Shown: piece by piece, positions 24,402 to 32,579 of the stretch
How positions within the stretch are numbered: position 1 is the stretch's first letter
Layout: each line of letters starts with the position of its first letter
Source of the DNA: CAYNZV01 sp965217095
GTDB lineage: Bacteria; Latescibacterota; UBA2968; UBA8231
Length of the DNA stretch: 64,000 nt
Assembly: GCA_965217095.1 (NCBI GenBank)
Contig: OZ244235.1
Location: forward strand, 6,448,001-6,512,000
Direction: 5' to 3'
The notes under the pieces: generated by a model
Seen by the model: the letters and a program-made list of their open reading frames with translations, nothing else
The model's database searches: none
Told to the model about the DNA's origin: nothing
Made by a program: the position numbers and the translations under genes

Positions 24402-24959
24402 ATGGCAGACGCAATCGGGATGGTAGAGACGGTTGGCTTCGTAGGGGTGGTGGAAGCGGGTGACGCTATGAGCAAAGCGGCGCAAGTGACGTTGACGGGA
24501 TGGGACAAGATTGGGGCAGGACTGACGTCGGTATTCTGCGAGGGTGACGTCGCGGCGGTGAAGTCGGCGGTAGACGCCGGGGCGCTGGCGGCGGCAAAGG
24601 TAGGAACGGTGCACAGTGCTCACGTAATTCCGCGACCGCACGCGGAGCTGGATTCGGTCTTGCCTTCAGCGTCCAAGGGCAACGGGGTGGTGGTGCAGGC
24701 GCTGGGGCTGGTAGAGACGCGGGGCTCGGTCGGCGTGATCGAGGCAGCGGACGCCATGAGCAAAGCGGCAGATGTTGAGGTGGTGAAGGTCGCAGAGATC
24801 GGCGGCGGTTATATCACGGTGTTGGTGACCGGGGATGTGGGATCGGTGAAATCGGCGGTGAGTGCCGGATCGGAAGCAGCGGAACGTGTCGGCGAGCTAG
24901 TTTCTCAACACGTTATCCCGCGCCCGTCGGACGAGGTCGCCTCGTTGTATCTGAGTTGA
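24402..24959 (+). CDS. Tandem-domain BMC shell protein (BMC-T) 1
   Basis: 185 residues with two BMC domains: ~3-80 (AIGMVETVGFVGVVEAGDAM) and ~100-177 (ALGLVETRGSVGVIEAADAM). Each ends in the HVIPRP strand. BMC-T proteins trimerise into pseudohexamers and often carry gated pores for larger metabolites. GGAGG lies seven bases before the ATG. The two halves are more alike than in many BMC-T proteins. Confidence 0.9.
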   Translation: MADAIGMVETVGFVGVVEAGDAMSKAAQVTLTGWDKIGAGLTSVFCEGDVAAVKSAVDAGALAAAKVGTVHSAHVIPRPHAELDSVLPSASKGNGVVVQALGLVETRGSVGVIEAADAMSKAADVEVVKVAEIGGGYITVLVTGDVGSVKSAVSAGSEAAERVGELVSQHVIPRPSDEVASLYLS

Positions 24960-24973
24960 AAGGGAAGGATTAG

Positions 24974-25237
24974 ATGAAGGCACTAGGTATGGTGGAGACC
25001 AAGGGTCTTGCGTGTATGGTAGAGGCGCTGGATGCGATGTTGAAGACCGCCGATGTCAAGTATGTAGCTCAAAAACGAGTAGGAGCGGGTCTTGTGATGG
25101 TGCTGGTGGAAGGTGACGTGGCGGCGGTGAAGGCAGCCGTCGATGCGGGCGCGCAAGCGGCGCAGCGAATCGGCGAACTGCGCAGCGTGCACGTCATCCC
25201 ACGGCCGATCGAAGGACTCCGGGCGCAGCTGAATTGA
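24974..25237 (+). CDS. Single-domain BMC shell protein (BMC-H)
   Basis: 87 residues with one BMC domain: KALGMVETKGLACMVEALDAM, pore loop KRVGAGLVMV and C-terminal HVIPRP. Hexamers of this protein form the facet tiles. It is the only BMC-H in the operon, so it is probably the major shell component. AAGGGAAGGA precedes the start. Confidence 0.92.
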   Translation: MKALGMVETKGLACMVEALDAMLKTADVKYVAQKRVGAGLVMVLVEGDVAAVKAAVDAGAQAAQRIGELRSVHVIPRPIEGLRAQLN

Positions 25238-25270
25238 TGTGTACGCCCTGCTGAGAGTGCGACCCAAAAG

Positions 25271-26695
25271 GTGAACGAAGACCAGGTCAGGGAGATCGTC
25301 GCCGAGGTCGTCAACCGGGTGCTCTCGGCGCACGGCTCTAAGCCGGACTCGGTGTCATCATCGCAGGCGGGGGGAGTTGGTGGCGTTTTCGGGGACGCGG
25401 ACGCGGCGGTGGCTGCCGCCCGCCGGGCCCAGGGGCAGTTGGGGTCGATGACGCTGGAAGACCGGAAGCGGATCGTCGAAGCCATTCGCGATACCCTGCG
25501 CTCGGAGGCGGAGAGTTTCGCTCGGCGCACCCTCGAAGAGACCGGCATGGGCCGGCTCGAGGACAAGATCCGCAAACATCATGTGGCTGCGGATACGACG
25601 CCCGGGGTCGAAGACCTGCAGGCCACCTCGTGGACCGGGGATCACGGCCTCACGGTGGTGGAGATGGCGCCGTATGGTGTAATCGCAGCGATAACGCCAT
25701 CCACCCATCCGGTGCCCACCATGGCAAGCAATGCCATCGGCATTGTCGCGGCGGGCAACGCGGCGGTTTTCAATGCCCACCCTGCCGCCAAACAGATCTC
25801 CGCCGCCGCAGTCCAACAGCTAAACACCGCCATCGTAGAAGCGGGCGGTCCCGCAAACCTGATTACCATCATCGAACATCCAACCATCGAGAGCGCCACG
25901 CAACTGTTCAACCACACCGGCGTCGACGTCATACTGGTAACCGGCGGTCCGGCGGTCGCTCGAGCTGCCATGAGCTGTCCCAAGAAGGCGATCGTAGCGG
26001 GGCCCGGCAACCCACCTGTCGTCGTCGACGAAACGGCAGACCTGGAACGGGCGGCCCAGGACATCGTCGACGGCGCATCCTTCGACAACAACCTGCTCTG
26101 CATCGGCGAGAAGCAGGTGTTCGTCGTGGATTCGGTGGCTGACAGCCTGAAATCCCTCATGGTGCGGTACAGCGCTTACGAGCTCAACCCCGAGCAGATC
26201 GAAGAACTCGCGCGGGAGGCGTTCGTCAGCGAGGGGGGCGGCGAACCCCGCGTGAATCGCGAGCTGGTGGGCCGCGACGCCGCGGTGCTGGGTGCGCGCA
26301 TCGGTTTGCAGCTGGACGACTCGTTGAGGTTATTGATCGGCGAAACCGATGCCGGCCACATCTTCGTGCGGGAAGAGCAGATGATGCCGTTCGTGCCGAT
26401 CATCCGGGTGCCCAACGTAGATCAGGGGATTCGTGCCGCGGTCGAATCGGAGCATGGCTACCGGCACACCGCAGTCATTCACTCGCGCAACATCGAGAAC
26501 ATGCACAACATGGCTCGCGCCGCGGATACGACGGTGTTCGTCAAGAACGGCCCTTCCTACGCGGGATTGGGTATCGGTGGTGAAGGGTTCGGCACCTACT
26601 CCATCGCCGGTCCCACCGGAGAAGGGCTGACATCGACGCGCACCTTTACCCGCCAACGGCGCTGCAGCCTCGTAGACTATTTCCGCATCACCTGA
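25271..26695 (+). CDS. CoA-acylating aldehyde dehydrogenase (EutE/PduP type)
   Basis: 474 residues from GTG. Nucleophile Cys in DNNLLCIGEKQ (residue 277), NAD/CoA region PSTHPVPTMASNAIGI and VIVAGPGNPPVVVDE-like IVAGPGNPPVVVDETAD. It turns an aldehyde plus CoA and NAD+ into acyl-CoA in the lumen. The first ~18 residues (NEDQVREIVAEVVNRVL) form an amphipathic helix joined by a Ser/Gly linker, the usual encapsulation peptide for delivery to the shell. Substrate chain length cannot be told. Confidence 0.92.
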   Translation: MNEDQVREIVAEVVNRVLSAHGSKPDSVSSSQAGGVGGVFGDADAAVAAARRAQGQLGSMTLEDRKRIVEAIRDTLRSEAESFARRTLEETGMGRLEDKIRKHHVAADTTPGVEDLQATSWTGDHGLTVVEMAPYGVIAAITPSTHPVPTMASNAIGIVAAGNAAVFNAHPAAKQISAAAVQQLNTAIVEAGGPANLITIIEHPTIESATQLFNHTGVDVILVTGGPAVARAAMSCPKKAIVAGPGNPPVVVDETADLERAAQDIVDGASFDNNLLCIGEKQVFVVDSVADSLKSLMVRYSAYELNPEQIEELAREAFVSEGGGEPRVNRELVGRDAAVLGARIGLQLDDSLRLLIGETDAGHIFVREEQMMPFVPIIRVPNVDQGIRAAVESEHGYRHTAVIHSRNIENMHNMARAADTTVFVKNGPSYAGLGIGGEGFGTYSIAGPTGEGLTSTRTFTRQRRCSLVDYFRIT

Positions 26696-26703
26696 ACGGT
26701 CCC

Positions 26704-27411
26704 ATGTCCCCATCGAACCGGCAACGGCTCTCCGTGGATCGCGGCACCATTGAAACCATGGTTCGCGAGACGCTGCGGCGCTACTTGCCCGCCGGCTCGA
26801 GTGCAAACGAATCTGCAACCGTTCCGCGCCTGGTGGCGAACATCTCGGCTCGCCATCTCCATCTGAACCGCCAAACACTCGAAACCCTGTTCGGCTCAGG
26901 TGCTGAGCTGAAGGTGCAGAAAGAGCTATACCAGGAAGGTGCGTTCGCCGCGGAACAGATGGTCACCATATTCGGACCGCGCCAGCAGATGATCGCCAAC
27001 GTTCGCATCCTGGGTCCACCGCGCGAGTACAACCAGGTGGAGCTTTCCTTCAGTGACGCACGTTTCCTGGGCATCGATGCCCCGGTTCGCCTGAGTGGCG
27101 ATCACACCGACACCCCCGGGTGCTACCTGGTAGGTCCCGCCGGTGGTCTCGAACTGAAAGCGGGAGTGATACGCGCGGCTAGGCACGTCCACATGAGTCC
27201 TGCCGAAGCCGATTTCTATGGGGTAAAGGCGGGCGACCTGATGCGCCTGGTGGTAGACAGCGAACAAGGGGGCACGCTGAGCGGACTGATCTGCCGGGTC
27301 AGTGACCGCGAGAAGCTCGAGGTGCATCTGGACACCGACGAAGGCAACGCCGTCGATCTGGCGCGGGCTCGCAAGGTTCACCTGGAGAAAGAAACCGCTG
27401 ATTCCGCATGA
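26704..27411 (+). CDS. pduL: Phosphate acyltransferase PduL
   Basis: 235 residues. Two zinc-binding barrels with the PduL motifs: SARHLHLN near the start and RAARHVHMSPAEADFYGVK later, plus PGCYLVGPAG. PduL moves the acyl group from CoA to phosphate and so regenerates CoA inside the compartment. The N-terminus has an amphipathic helix (TIETMVRETLRRYL) followed by a flexible linker, a likely encapsulation peptide. Its stop overlaps the next start by four bases. Confidence 0.93.
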   Translation: MSPSNRQRLSVDRGTIETMVRETLRRYLPAGSSANESATVPRLVANISARHLHLNRQTLETLFGSGAELKVQKELYQEGAFAAEQMVTIFGPRQQMIANVRILGPPREYNQVELSFSDARFLGIDAPVRLSGDHTDTPGCYLVGPAGGLELKAGVIRAARHVHMSPAEADFYGVKAGDLMRLVVDSEQGGTLSGLICRVSDREKLEVHLDTDEGNAVDLARARKVHLEKETADSA

Positions 27412-27893
27412 GCTCCGTACTCCACATTCAGGAGATGGTTGTCACCGGGGACGATCTTGCCCGCGCGCACCAGGGCCAGGAAGAGCTGTGCGTAGTTGAC
27501 GCGGCGGTGCTGACGCCGACGGCCTGGGACTATATTCGCGATCAACGTTTGCGGCTGACCCGCGGGGCTTCCATGCCCGAGCCGTCCGAGCCTGTGGCAC
27601 CGTCGGCGTCGACCAACGTGGTCAACGAGGCGCGGATGGTGCCTTATGCACAGTGCGATCAACCGTCAAGATCCTGTGGATGCAAAACCGAGGAGTTTGG
27701 CTCCGGTTTTGTTCAACCCGAACGTTGTGGTGTGTGTGCCATACATCAGCTCAAGGTCGCCGGCCAGGCTAACCCCGGATGCGAGGGCTGTAACCTGAAC
27801 GGGCACTGTGACGGCGAATCAGGGTCTGACGCTACGACGGAGACCCTCGTGTCACAGATCACCGAGCAGATTATGGAGCAGCTACGCCGATGA
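27408..27893 (+). CDS. Cys-rich BMC-associated protein with EutT-like N-terminal module
   Basis: 161 residues, not a family I can name. Residues ~1-50 (VVTGDDLARAHQG ... AVLTPTAWDYIRDQRLRL) resemble the small N-terminal module of EutT and the same module at the start of the lyase gene at 29638. Residues ~80-135 hold about ten Cys in C-x2-C and C-x-C groups (SCGCKTE, CGVCAIH, CEGCNLNGHC), suggesting Fe-S or zinc sites. The last ~20 residues (TETLVSQITEQIMEQLRR) form an amphipathic helix like a C-terminal encapsulation peptide. It may carry electrons or bind a metal for a cargo enzyme. Confidence 0.7.
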   Translation: MSSVLHIQEMVVTGDDLARAHQGQEELCVVDAAVLTPTAWDYIRDQRLRLTRGASMPEPSEPVAPSASTNVVNEARMVPYAQCDQPSRSCGCKTEEFGSGFVQPERCGVCAIHQLKVAGQANPGCEGCNLNGHCDGESGSDATTETLVSQITEQIMEQLRR

Positions 27894-28453
27894 GCGGCGC
27901 GCTAGGTATCATCGAGGCAGACGGGGTCGCCGGCATCATCGCCGCCGCGGATGTCGTCGGCAAAACGGCCGACGTCGAGCTGCTCGGTTGGGAGTCGATC
28001 GGCGGAATCACCTCCGTCTTTTTCCGCGGAACCGTCGCGGAGGTGGCCGTCTCACTCGAGAGCGGCCGCGAGGCCGCCGCGGCGCTGGCGGACAAGGTTG
28101 TGGCGGCGCCGTTGAATCAGCCCGAAGCGGTCTGCAGCGATTTTATTGCGCATCCGATGCCGGACGAGATCGAGGTTCCGGATGGCGCGCTGGGCTTGCT
28201 GGAGTCTCGCGGCTACGGTGCTCACGTGCTGGCGAACGACCGCATGGTGAAGGCGGCTCCGGTCCGGGTCTACAATCTTCTGGCGGTGCACGATCGCGTC
28301 GTTTGCACCCTGATCAACGGCGAGGAGGGTGCGGTTCGAGAGGCGATTGCCTGCGGCCGCGAGCTGTTTGCTCGCAACGAGCATTTCCGCTGTTCCACCG
28401 TTATCTCGCGCCCGTTACCGCAAGTGCTGCGGGCGTTCGCGCCGGGGCGTTAG
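27890..28453 (+). CDS. Tandem-domain BMC shell protein (BMC-T) 2
   Basis: 187 residues with two divergent BMC domains: ~3-85 (GALGIIEADGVAGIIAAADVV) and ~100-180 (GALGLLESRGYGAHVLANDRM). The pore regions differ from BMC-T 1 (SIGGITSVFF and AVHDRVVCTL). The start overlaps the previous stop. Probably a trimeric facet protein with its own permeability. Confidence 0.88.
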   Translation: MSGALGIIEADGVAGIIAAADVVGKTADVELLGWESIGGITSVFFRGTVAEVAVSLESGREAAAALADKVVAAPLNQPEAVCSDFIAHPMPDEIEVPDGALGLLESRGYGAHVLANDRMVKAAPVRVYNLLAVHDRVVCTLINGEEGAVREAIACGRELFARNEHFRCSTVISRPLPQVLRAFAPGR

Positions 28454-28454
28454 G

Positions 28455-29606
28455 GTGGCCCAACCAGGCGCATTCGGGGTGTTGGAGACCCGAGGAGTAA
28501 CGGCTCAAGTGGCCGCCACCGACGCCATGGTTAAAACTGCCGATGTCCGGGTGTGTGGACGCCAGGCGATCGGCTCGGGATGGGTAACGGTGGTAGTGGA
28601 GGGTGAGGTCGGGGCCGTGCAGGCCGCGGTGGCAAACGGCGAGCGCGAAGCCGCCAAGTACGGCGAGCTGATCGGAGCGGACGTCCTGACCGCGCCGGAC
28701 ATGGCGGCCGCCGACATCATGCCCCATGCCAGTGGCTTGAGCCCTGCCGCCCTCAAGCCCCAGCAAGCTCTCGGTGTCCTCGAGACCCGGGGTTTTGCGC
28801 AACTGGTCGTTGGGGGTGACGCCGCGGCCAAAGCGGCGGAGGTAAGTATCTGCGGCTGGGCTCATGCCGGCGGTGCACTGTGCCATCTGGTAGTTCAGGG
28901 CGAGGTGGCCAGCGTCTACACCGCCCTGCGCGAGGGTCGTATCGCCGCCGAGACCGCGGGCGAGGTGTATGCCGCCCTGGTTATTCCACGGCCGGCGGTG
29001 GCCGTGGCCGGTGTGTTGCCGGTGCCCGCAGGTGCTCGGCCAGTAGAGGTCGGTGCCCTCGGAATACTGGAGACCACCGGATACACCGGTGCGGTAGCCG
29101 CCGCGGACGCGATGGCCAAAGCAGCCGAGATCGAGGTGGCACGCTTCAATATTGGCAGCGGCGGACGCACCGCTGTTATGATCACGGGGAAGCTGGGCGA
29201 TGTCCAGGCCGGCATCGATTCCGGTGTTGCCGCGGCCAGAGTGGCTGGTGGATTCGAGAACGCCCGCGTAGTTACCCGGCCCGACCCGGATATCGTGGGC
29301 TGTTTCGCGCAGGCAACAACCAGTGCCGTTCCGCAGGGGCTGGCCCTCGGATTGATCGAAACCCGCAGCACCGTGGCTCTGGTGAAGGCGATGGACGAGA
29401 TGCTCAAGGGGGCCGACGTGGAGTACGAAGGCCGGATGAAGGTGGGGTTCTATCTCACCGCCGGTGCGATTCGCGGTGACGTGGGCGACGTCAAAGTGGC
29501 ATTGGATCTGGGTGCGGAAGAGGCTCGTCGCCATGGGGAACTGGTTGCAACGCACCTGATTCCCCAACCCGCCCGGGGTATGGAACCACCGTTGCTACAT
29601 CGTTAA
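28455..29606 (+). CDS. Four-domain BMC shell protein
   Basis: 383 residues from a GTG two bases after the previous stop. Four complete BMC domains lie in one frame: ~5-80 (GAFGVLETRGVTAQVAATDAM), ~104-182 (ALGVLETRGFAQLVVGGDAA), ~199-277 (GALGILETTGYTGAVAAADAM) and ~296-374 (LALGLIETRSTVALVKAMDEM), each with its own pore loop (IGSG, HAGG, IGSG, KVGF) and Ala/Pro-rich linkers of about 15-25 residues. Known shell proteins have one or two BMC domains. The layout suggests a fusion of two BMC-T genes; it could form stacked or side-by-side pseudohexamers from three chains. The frame is intact throughout. Confidence 0.88.
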   Translation: MAQPGAFGVLETRGVTAQVAATDAMVKTADVRVCGRQAIGSGWVTVVVEGEVGAVQAAVANGEREAAKYGELIGADVLTAPDMAAADIMPHASGLSPAALKPQQALGVLETRGFAQLVVGGDAAAKAAEVSICGWAHAGGALCHLVVQGEVASVYTALREGRIAAETAGEVYAALVIPRPAVAVAGVLPVPAGARPVEVGALGILETTGYTGAVAAADAMAKAAEIEVARFNIGSGGRTAVMITGKLGDVQAGIDSGVAAARVAGGFENARVVTRPDPDIVGCFAQATTSAVPQGLALGLIETRSTVALVKAMDEMLKGADVEYEGRMKVGFYLTAGAIRGDVGDVKVALDLGAEEARRHGELVATHLIPQPARGMEPPLLHR

Positions 29607-29637
29607 AAACGCAGCAATCATCGGGGAAGAGCACACC

Positions 29638-30798
29638 ATGGTACGCATCGCAGCTAGAGTGATCACGGGTCCGATGCTGGAGGAACAGCTTGCGGGCTCC
29701 GGCTCTGTGCAGATCGAAAAGGGAGCTGTGTTGACGCCCTCGGCGTTAGACTACCTAAAGGCTCACGAGGTCTCGGTGGTGCGCGACGGAGACGTGCCGC
29801 CGGCTGCCGCGAAGGGGCAGAAGCAGAACAGCCCCGTCGCGGGAGAGAAACGGTTTCGCGGGATTTTTGTGCCCAACATCGTCATCTTCGACGCCGATGG
29901 TAACATCAACTTCGGCGAAATGGAGCGCTACATCGCATGGTTGATCGAGGCCGGCATTCACGGACTCTACCCCAATGGCAGCACCGGCGAATTCGTGCGG
30001 CTTTCCGCCGAGGAACGGCGGGAGGTGGTGCGCATCATCGCCAACGTGAACCAGGGTCGGGTTCCCATTCTGGCTGGCGCCAGCGAAGCGAATGTGCGCG
30101 ACGTTCTGGATGTGGCGGAGTATTACGCGCGATTGAACGTGGATGCGATCTCCCTCGTACCCCCGTACTACTATAAGATCTCCGAACGCAGCCTCTTCGA
30201 GTATTTCGCCGAGATTGCGCGCAACTCACCTCTCGATATCCTGCTCTATAACATTCCCCAGTTCACCCAGGAGCTCACCCTTGATATCATGGAGGAGCTG
30301 CTCCCGTTCGAACGCATCTTCGGCACCAAGGACTCCAGCCGCGACCTGCCACGGATCGTAAATACGATCAACCGATTGCGCCCCCAACGTCCCGACTATG
30401 TGGTGCTCAACGGCTGCGAGGAGATCCTGCTGCCTGCCATCATCATGGGCGCCGACGGCGGCACCATCGCTACTGCCGGCATCATACCCGAAGTAATCGC
30501 CGAGCTGTACCGCTGCTCTCTCGAGGGAGAAATCGAGCGCGCCCGCATGTTGCAGTATCGCATCCTCGAGCTCATCAATCTGATGTTGATGGGTGCCAAT
30601 TTCCCCCAGGGGTTCAAGACAGGCGTGGCGGTGCGAGGGTTCGATGTAGGACCGCCGCGCCAGGTCATGAGCACCGAGGAGCGCGAACTGCTGGCGAAAC
30701 TGGAGGCGCGGATCACCTGTCTGCTGGACGACATGGGATACGAGGTGGACGGAGCAAGCAGCTGCCCCGTGACCAATACGCCCCCCATCGTCAACTGA
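29638..30798 (+). CDS. DapA/NAL-family lyase with EutT-like N-terminal module
   Basis: 386 residues. Residues ~1-50 (VITGPMLEEQLAG ... AVLTPSALDYLKAHEVSVV) repeat the module found in the Cys-rich protein. Residues ~75-365 are a class I TIM-barrel aldolase of the dihydrodipicolinate synthase/N-acetylneuraminate lyase family: GSTGEFVRLSAEER, Tyr in LLYNIPQ and Schiff-base Lys231 in GTKDSSRD. The family includes pyruvate aldolases and the deaminase of the hydroxyproline pathway. Here it may generate the aldehyde for the aldehyde dehydrogenase. The N-terminal module may anchor it in the compartment. The substrate is not known. Confidence 0.82.
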   Translation: MVRIAARVITGPMLEEQLAGSGSVQIEKGAVLTPSALDYLKAHEVSVVRDGDVPPAAAKGQKQNSPVAGEKRFRGIFVPNIVIFDADGNINFGEMERYIAWLIEAGIHGLYPNGSTGEFVRLSAEERREVVRIIANVNQGRVPILAGASEANVRDVLDVAEYYARLNVDAISLVPPYYYKISERSLFEYFAEIARNSPLDILLYNIPQFTQELTLDIMEELLPFERIFGTKDSSRDLPRIVNTINRLRPQRPDYVVLNGCEEILLPAIIMGADGGTIATAGIIPEVIAELYRCSLEGEIERARMLQYRILELINLMLMGANFPQGFKTGVAVRGFDVGPPRQVMSTEERELLAKLEARITCLLDDMGYEVDGASSCPVTNTPPIVN

Positions 30799-30804
30799 GG
30801 TGCC

Positions 30805-31899
30805 GTGCCGGTGCTCCGCAGCGGACCGAAGGTCGCGGTCGTTGGCGCTGGAGTCATCGGCCGTTTCATAGCCTACGAGCTCACCGCACGGGGAATCCCC
30901 GTCGATCTTCTCGACCCCGGTCCCGATCCTTCCTCCACTACCGCTGCCTCTCTTGGGGTGTTGACCCACTTCAATGGCGGCGACGATCCATACTCCCTGC
31001 TTTACCGGGACAGCTACCACAGCTATCGCGAGCTGGCGGGTCAGCTGGAGCAACAGACTGGCATCGATATCGGCTGGCGCCCATTGGGGGGGATCGATCT
31101 CATCCTCGATGAGGATGATGAAGCTGCGGCGGTCGAAACCGCAGCGTTTAATCGTTCGCGAAACTGCATCGTCGAACAGCTGGACCGCAACCGCGTCCGC
31201 GAGCTCGAGCCGGCAATATCCGCGAAGGTTCGGGGAGGTTTGTATTTCCCCGACGACCAGCGCGTCGACCCGGCGAAGCTCGCCGCCGCTCTGATCAGGG
31301 CCATCGAACAGCAGGGTGGGGTCGCCCACTTCGGGCTTCGGGTGCTTGATTTCGGCGAAGTGACACGGCACGGAGTTTCCCTGCGGACGACCTTAGGAAC
31401 CTTCCAGGCCGATGTGGTAGTGCTGGCAGCAGGTTGCTGGACCGGCGAGCTCGGTCGCATGCTCGGAGCCCAGATCCCGGTCCGACCAATTAGGGGGCAG
31501 CACTGCCGTTTTTCAGGGGGCGCCGTCGAGCACGTGGTGCGGCACGACGGTCGCCATCTCCTCCCCTCCGATGGGTTCATGGTGGTAGGGGCAACCGTAG
31601 AGGACATCGGGTTCGACCTGGAGGTAACGGCGGCGGCGCGTCGGGAACTAACCACTTTCCTGGGGGCAACAGTAAGACCCCATATGAGTTTTCACCAGCA
31701 GCTCGCGGGGCTGCGGCCCAAACCGAAGGGAGGGCGTCCCCTGATCGGACCTCTGGAGGAATACCCACAGGTATTCGTCGCGACGGGTCACTATAAAAAC
31801 GGAATCCAGCTGGGTCCGGGCACGGGGGAAGCGGTGGCTCGATGGATCGTTGATGGGGACCCCGGCCGGGAAATGGGGCGGTTCAAGCCGGAGAGGTAG
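30805..31899 (+). CDS. FAD-dependent amine/amino-acid oxidoreductase (ThiO/DadA-like)
   Basis: 364 residues from GTG, six bases after the lyase stop. ADP-binding VAVVGAGVIGRFIAYELTARG at the start; LEPAISAKVRGGLYFPDDQRVDP and ATGHYKNGIQLGPGTGEAVA resemble glycine oxidase/D-amino-acid dehydrogenase proteins. These oxidise a C-N bond to an imine, releasing a 2-oxo acid or glyoxylate. Paired with a DapA-family lyase it could make the lyase substrate. No encapsulation helix is evident, so it may act outside the shell. Last gene of the BMC operon. Confidence 0.82.
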   Translation: MPVLRSGPKVAVVGAGVIGRFIAYELTARGIPVDLLDPGPDPSSTTAASLGVLTHFNGGDDPYSLLYRDSYHSYRELAGQLEQQTGIDIGWRPLGGIDLILDEDDEAAAVETAAFNRSRNCIVEQLDRNRVRELEPAISAKVRGGLYFPDDQRVDPAKLAAALIRAIEQQGGVAHFGLRVLDFGEVTRHGVSLRTTLGTFQADVVVLAAGCWTGELGRMLGAQIPVRPIRGQHCRFSGGAVEHVVRHDGRHLLPSDGFMVVGATVEDIGFDLEVTAAARRELTTFLGATVRPHMSFHQQLAGLRPKPKGGRPLIGPLEEYPQVFVATGHYKNGIQLGPGTGEAVARWIVDGDPGREMGRFKPER

Positions 31900-31973
31900 C
31901 CAAATCGAATTCGACTTTGTATTATTAGGCCCTAGATTGAATAGCGACGGCACAAAATTCAAGGGGTTGAGCC

Positions 31974-32171
31974 ATGCCCAGACACCGCCGCCATCGACAA
32001 CGTCAGCCCATGAAGATATACGTGATCATTTTCATGGTGTGTGGCGGGCTGGCGCTTCTGATGCAACTCATATCCGGCGTCTCTGACGATGTCAGTGAGT
32101 ACGCCGGCGAGCAGCTGGATGGCGCAGTGCGCAAAGCGGTAGAATCGGAACTGAAGAAAGCGGTCAAGTAG
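31974..32171 (+). CDS. Small single-span membrane protein
   Basis: 65 residues with AAGGGG upstream of ATG. A basic start (MPRHRRHRQRQPMK) is followed by one hydrophobic segment (IYVIIFMVCGGLALLMQLI, residues ~15-33) and an amphipathic charged helix. Positive-inside reasoning puts the N-terminus in the cytoplasm. No family recognised; too short for a functional guess. Confidence 0.55.
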   Translation: MPRHRRHRQRQPMKIYVIIFMVCGGLALLMQLISGVSDDVSEYAGEQLDGAVRKAVESELKKAVK

Positions 32172-32234
32172 CCCGACCAGTATCCCGGGGTTGCCCATCC
32201 GTTATTCCCGGGCACCAAGCTGCGTTGTATCCCA

Positions 32235-32537
32235 TCAGGCTTCTTTCCCGAGACGTTCCAGATATTCTTCCCATTCCACCGGCAGCAGATAACTCTTCTG
32301 GCTGTTGCATTCCTTGCAGCATGTCACCACGTTAGACTTAGAGCTCTTGCCACCGCGCACCAGCGGTACCACGTGGTCCATGGTTAGCTCGGAAGGATGA
32401 TAAGGGCGCTGGCAGTACTTGCACTGACCCCGGCCGAGTTGGTTTTTCCACCATTGCGACCTGCGCAACTCTCTGGCTTTGTTTTTTTCCCGTTTCATCT
32501 CTTCTTCGGACACGGGCGAGAAGAACTCATCAGCCAT
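32235..32537 (-). CDS. HNH endonuclease-like protein
   Basis: 100 residues. Two zinc CxxC pairs (CKYC and CKEC) frame the HNH core TMDHVVPLVRGGKSSKSNVV, with His and Asn catalytic residues in place. Small free-standing HNH proteins are widespread and mostly uncharacterised; no phage or restriction genes are next to it. The N-terminal helix is highly charged. Confidence 0.8.
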   Translation of the reverse strand: MADEFFSPVSEEEMKREKNKARELRRSQWWKNQLGRGQCKYCQRPYHPSELTMDHVVPLVRGGKSSKSNVVTCCKECNSQKSYLLPVEWEEYLERLGKEA

Positions 32538-32579
32538 GGATCAATGGTAGACGATTAATTTCCAACCTGCAATTTTACC

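Noticed and set aside
28401..29567. 388-codon minus-strand frame opposite the four-domain BMC gene
   Set aside because: The plus strand has four clear BMC domains; the antisense product matches nothing and follows from biased codon use.
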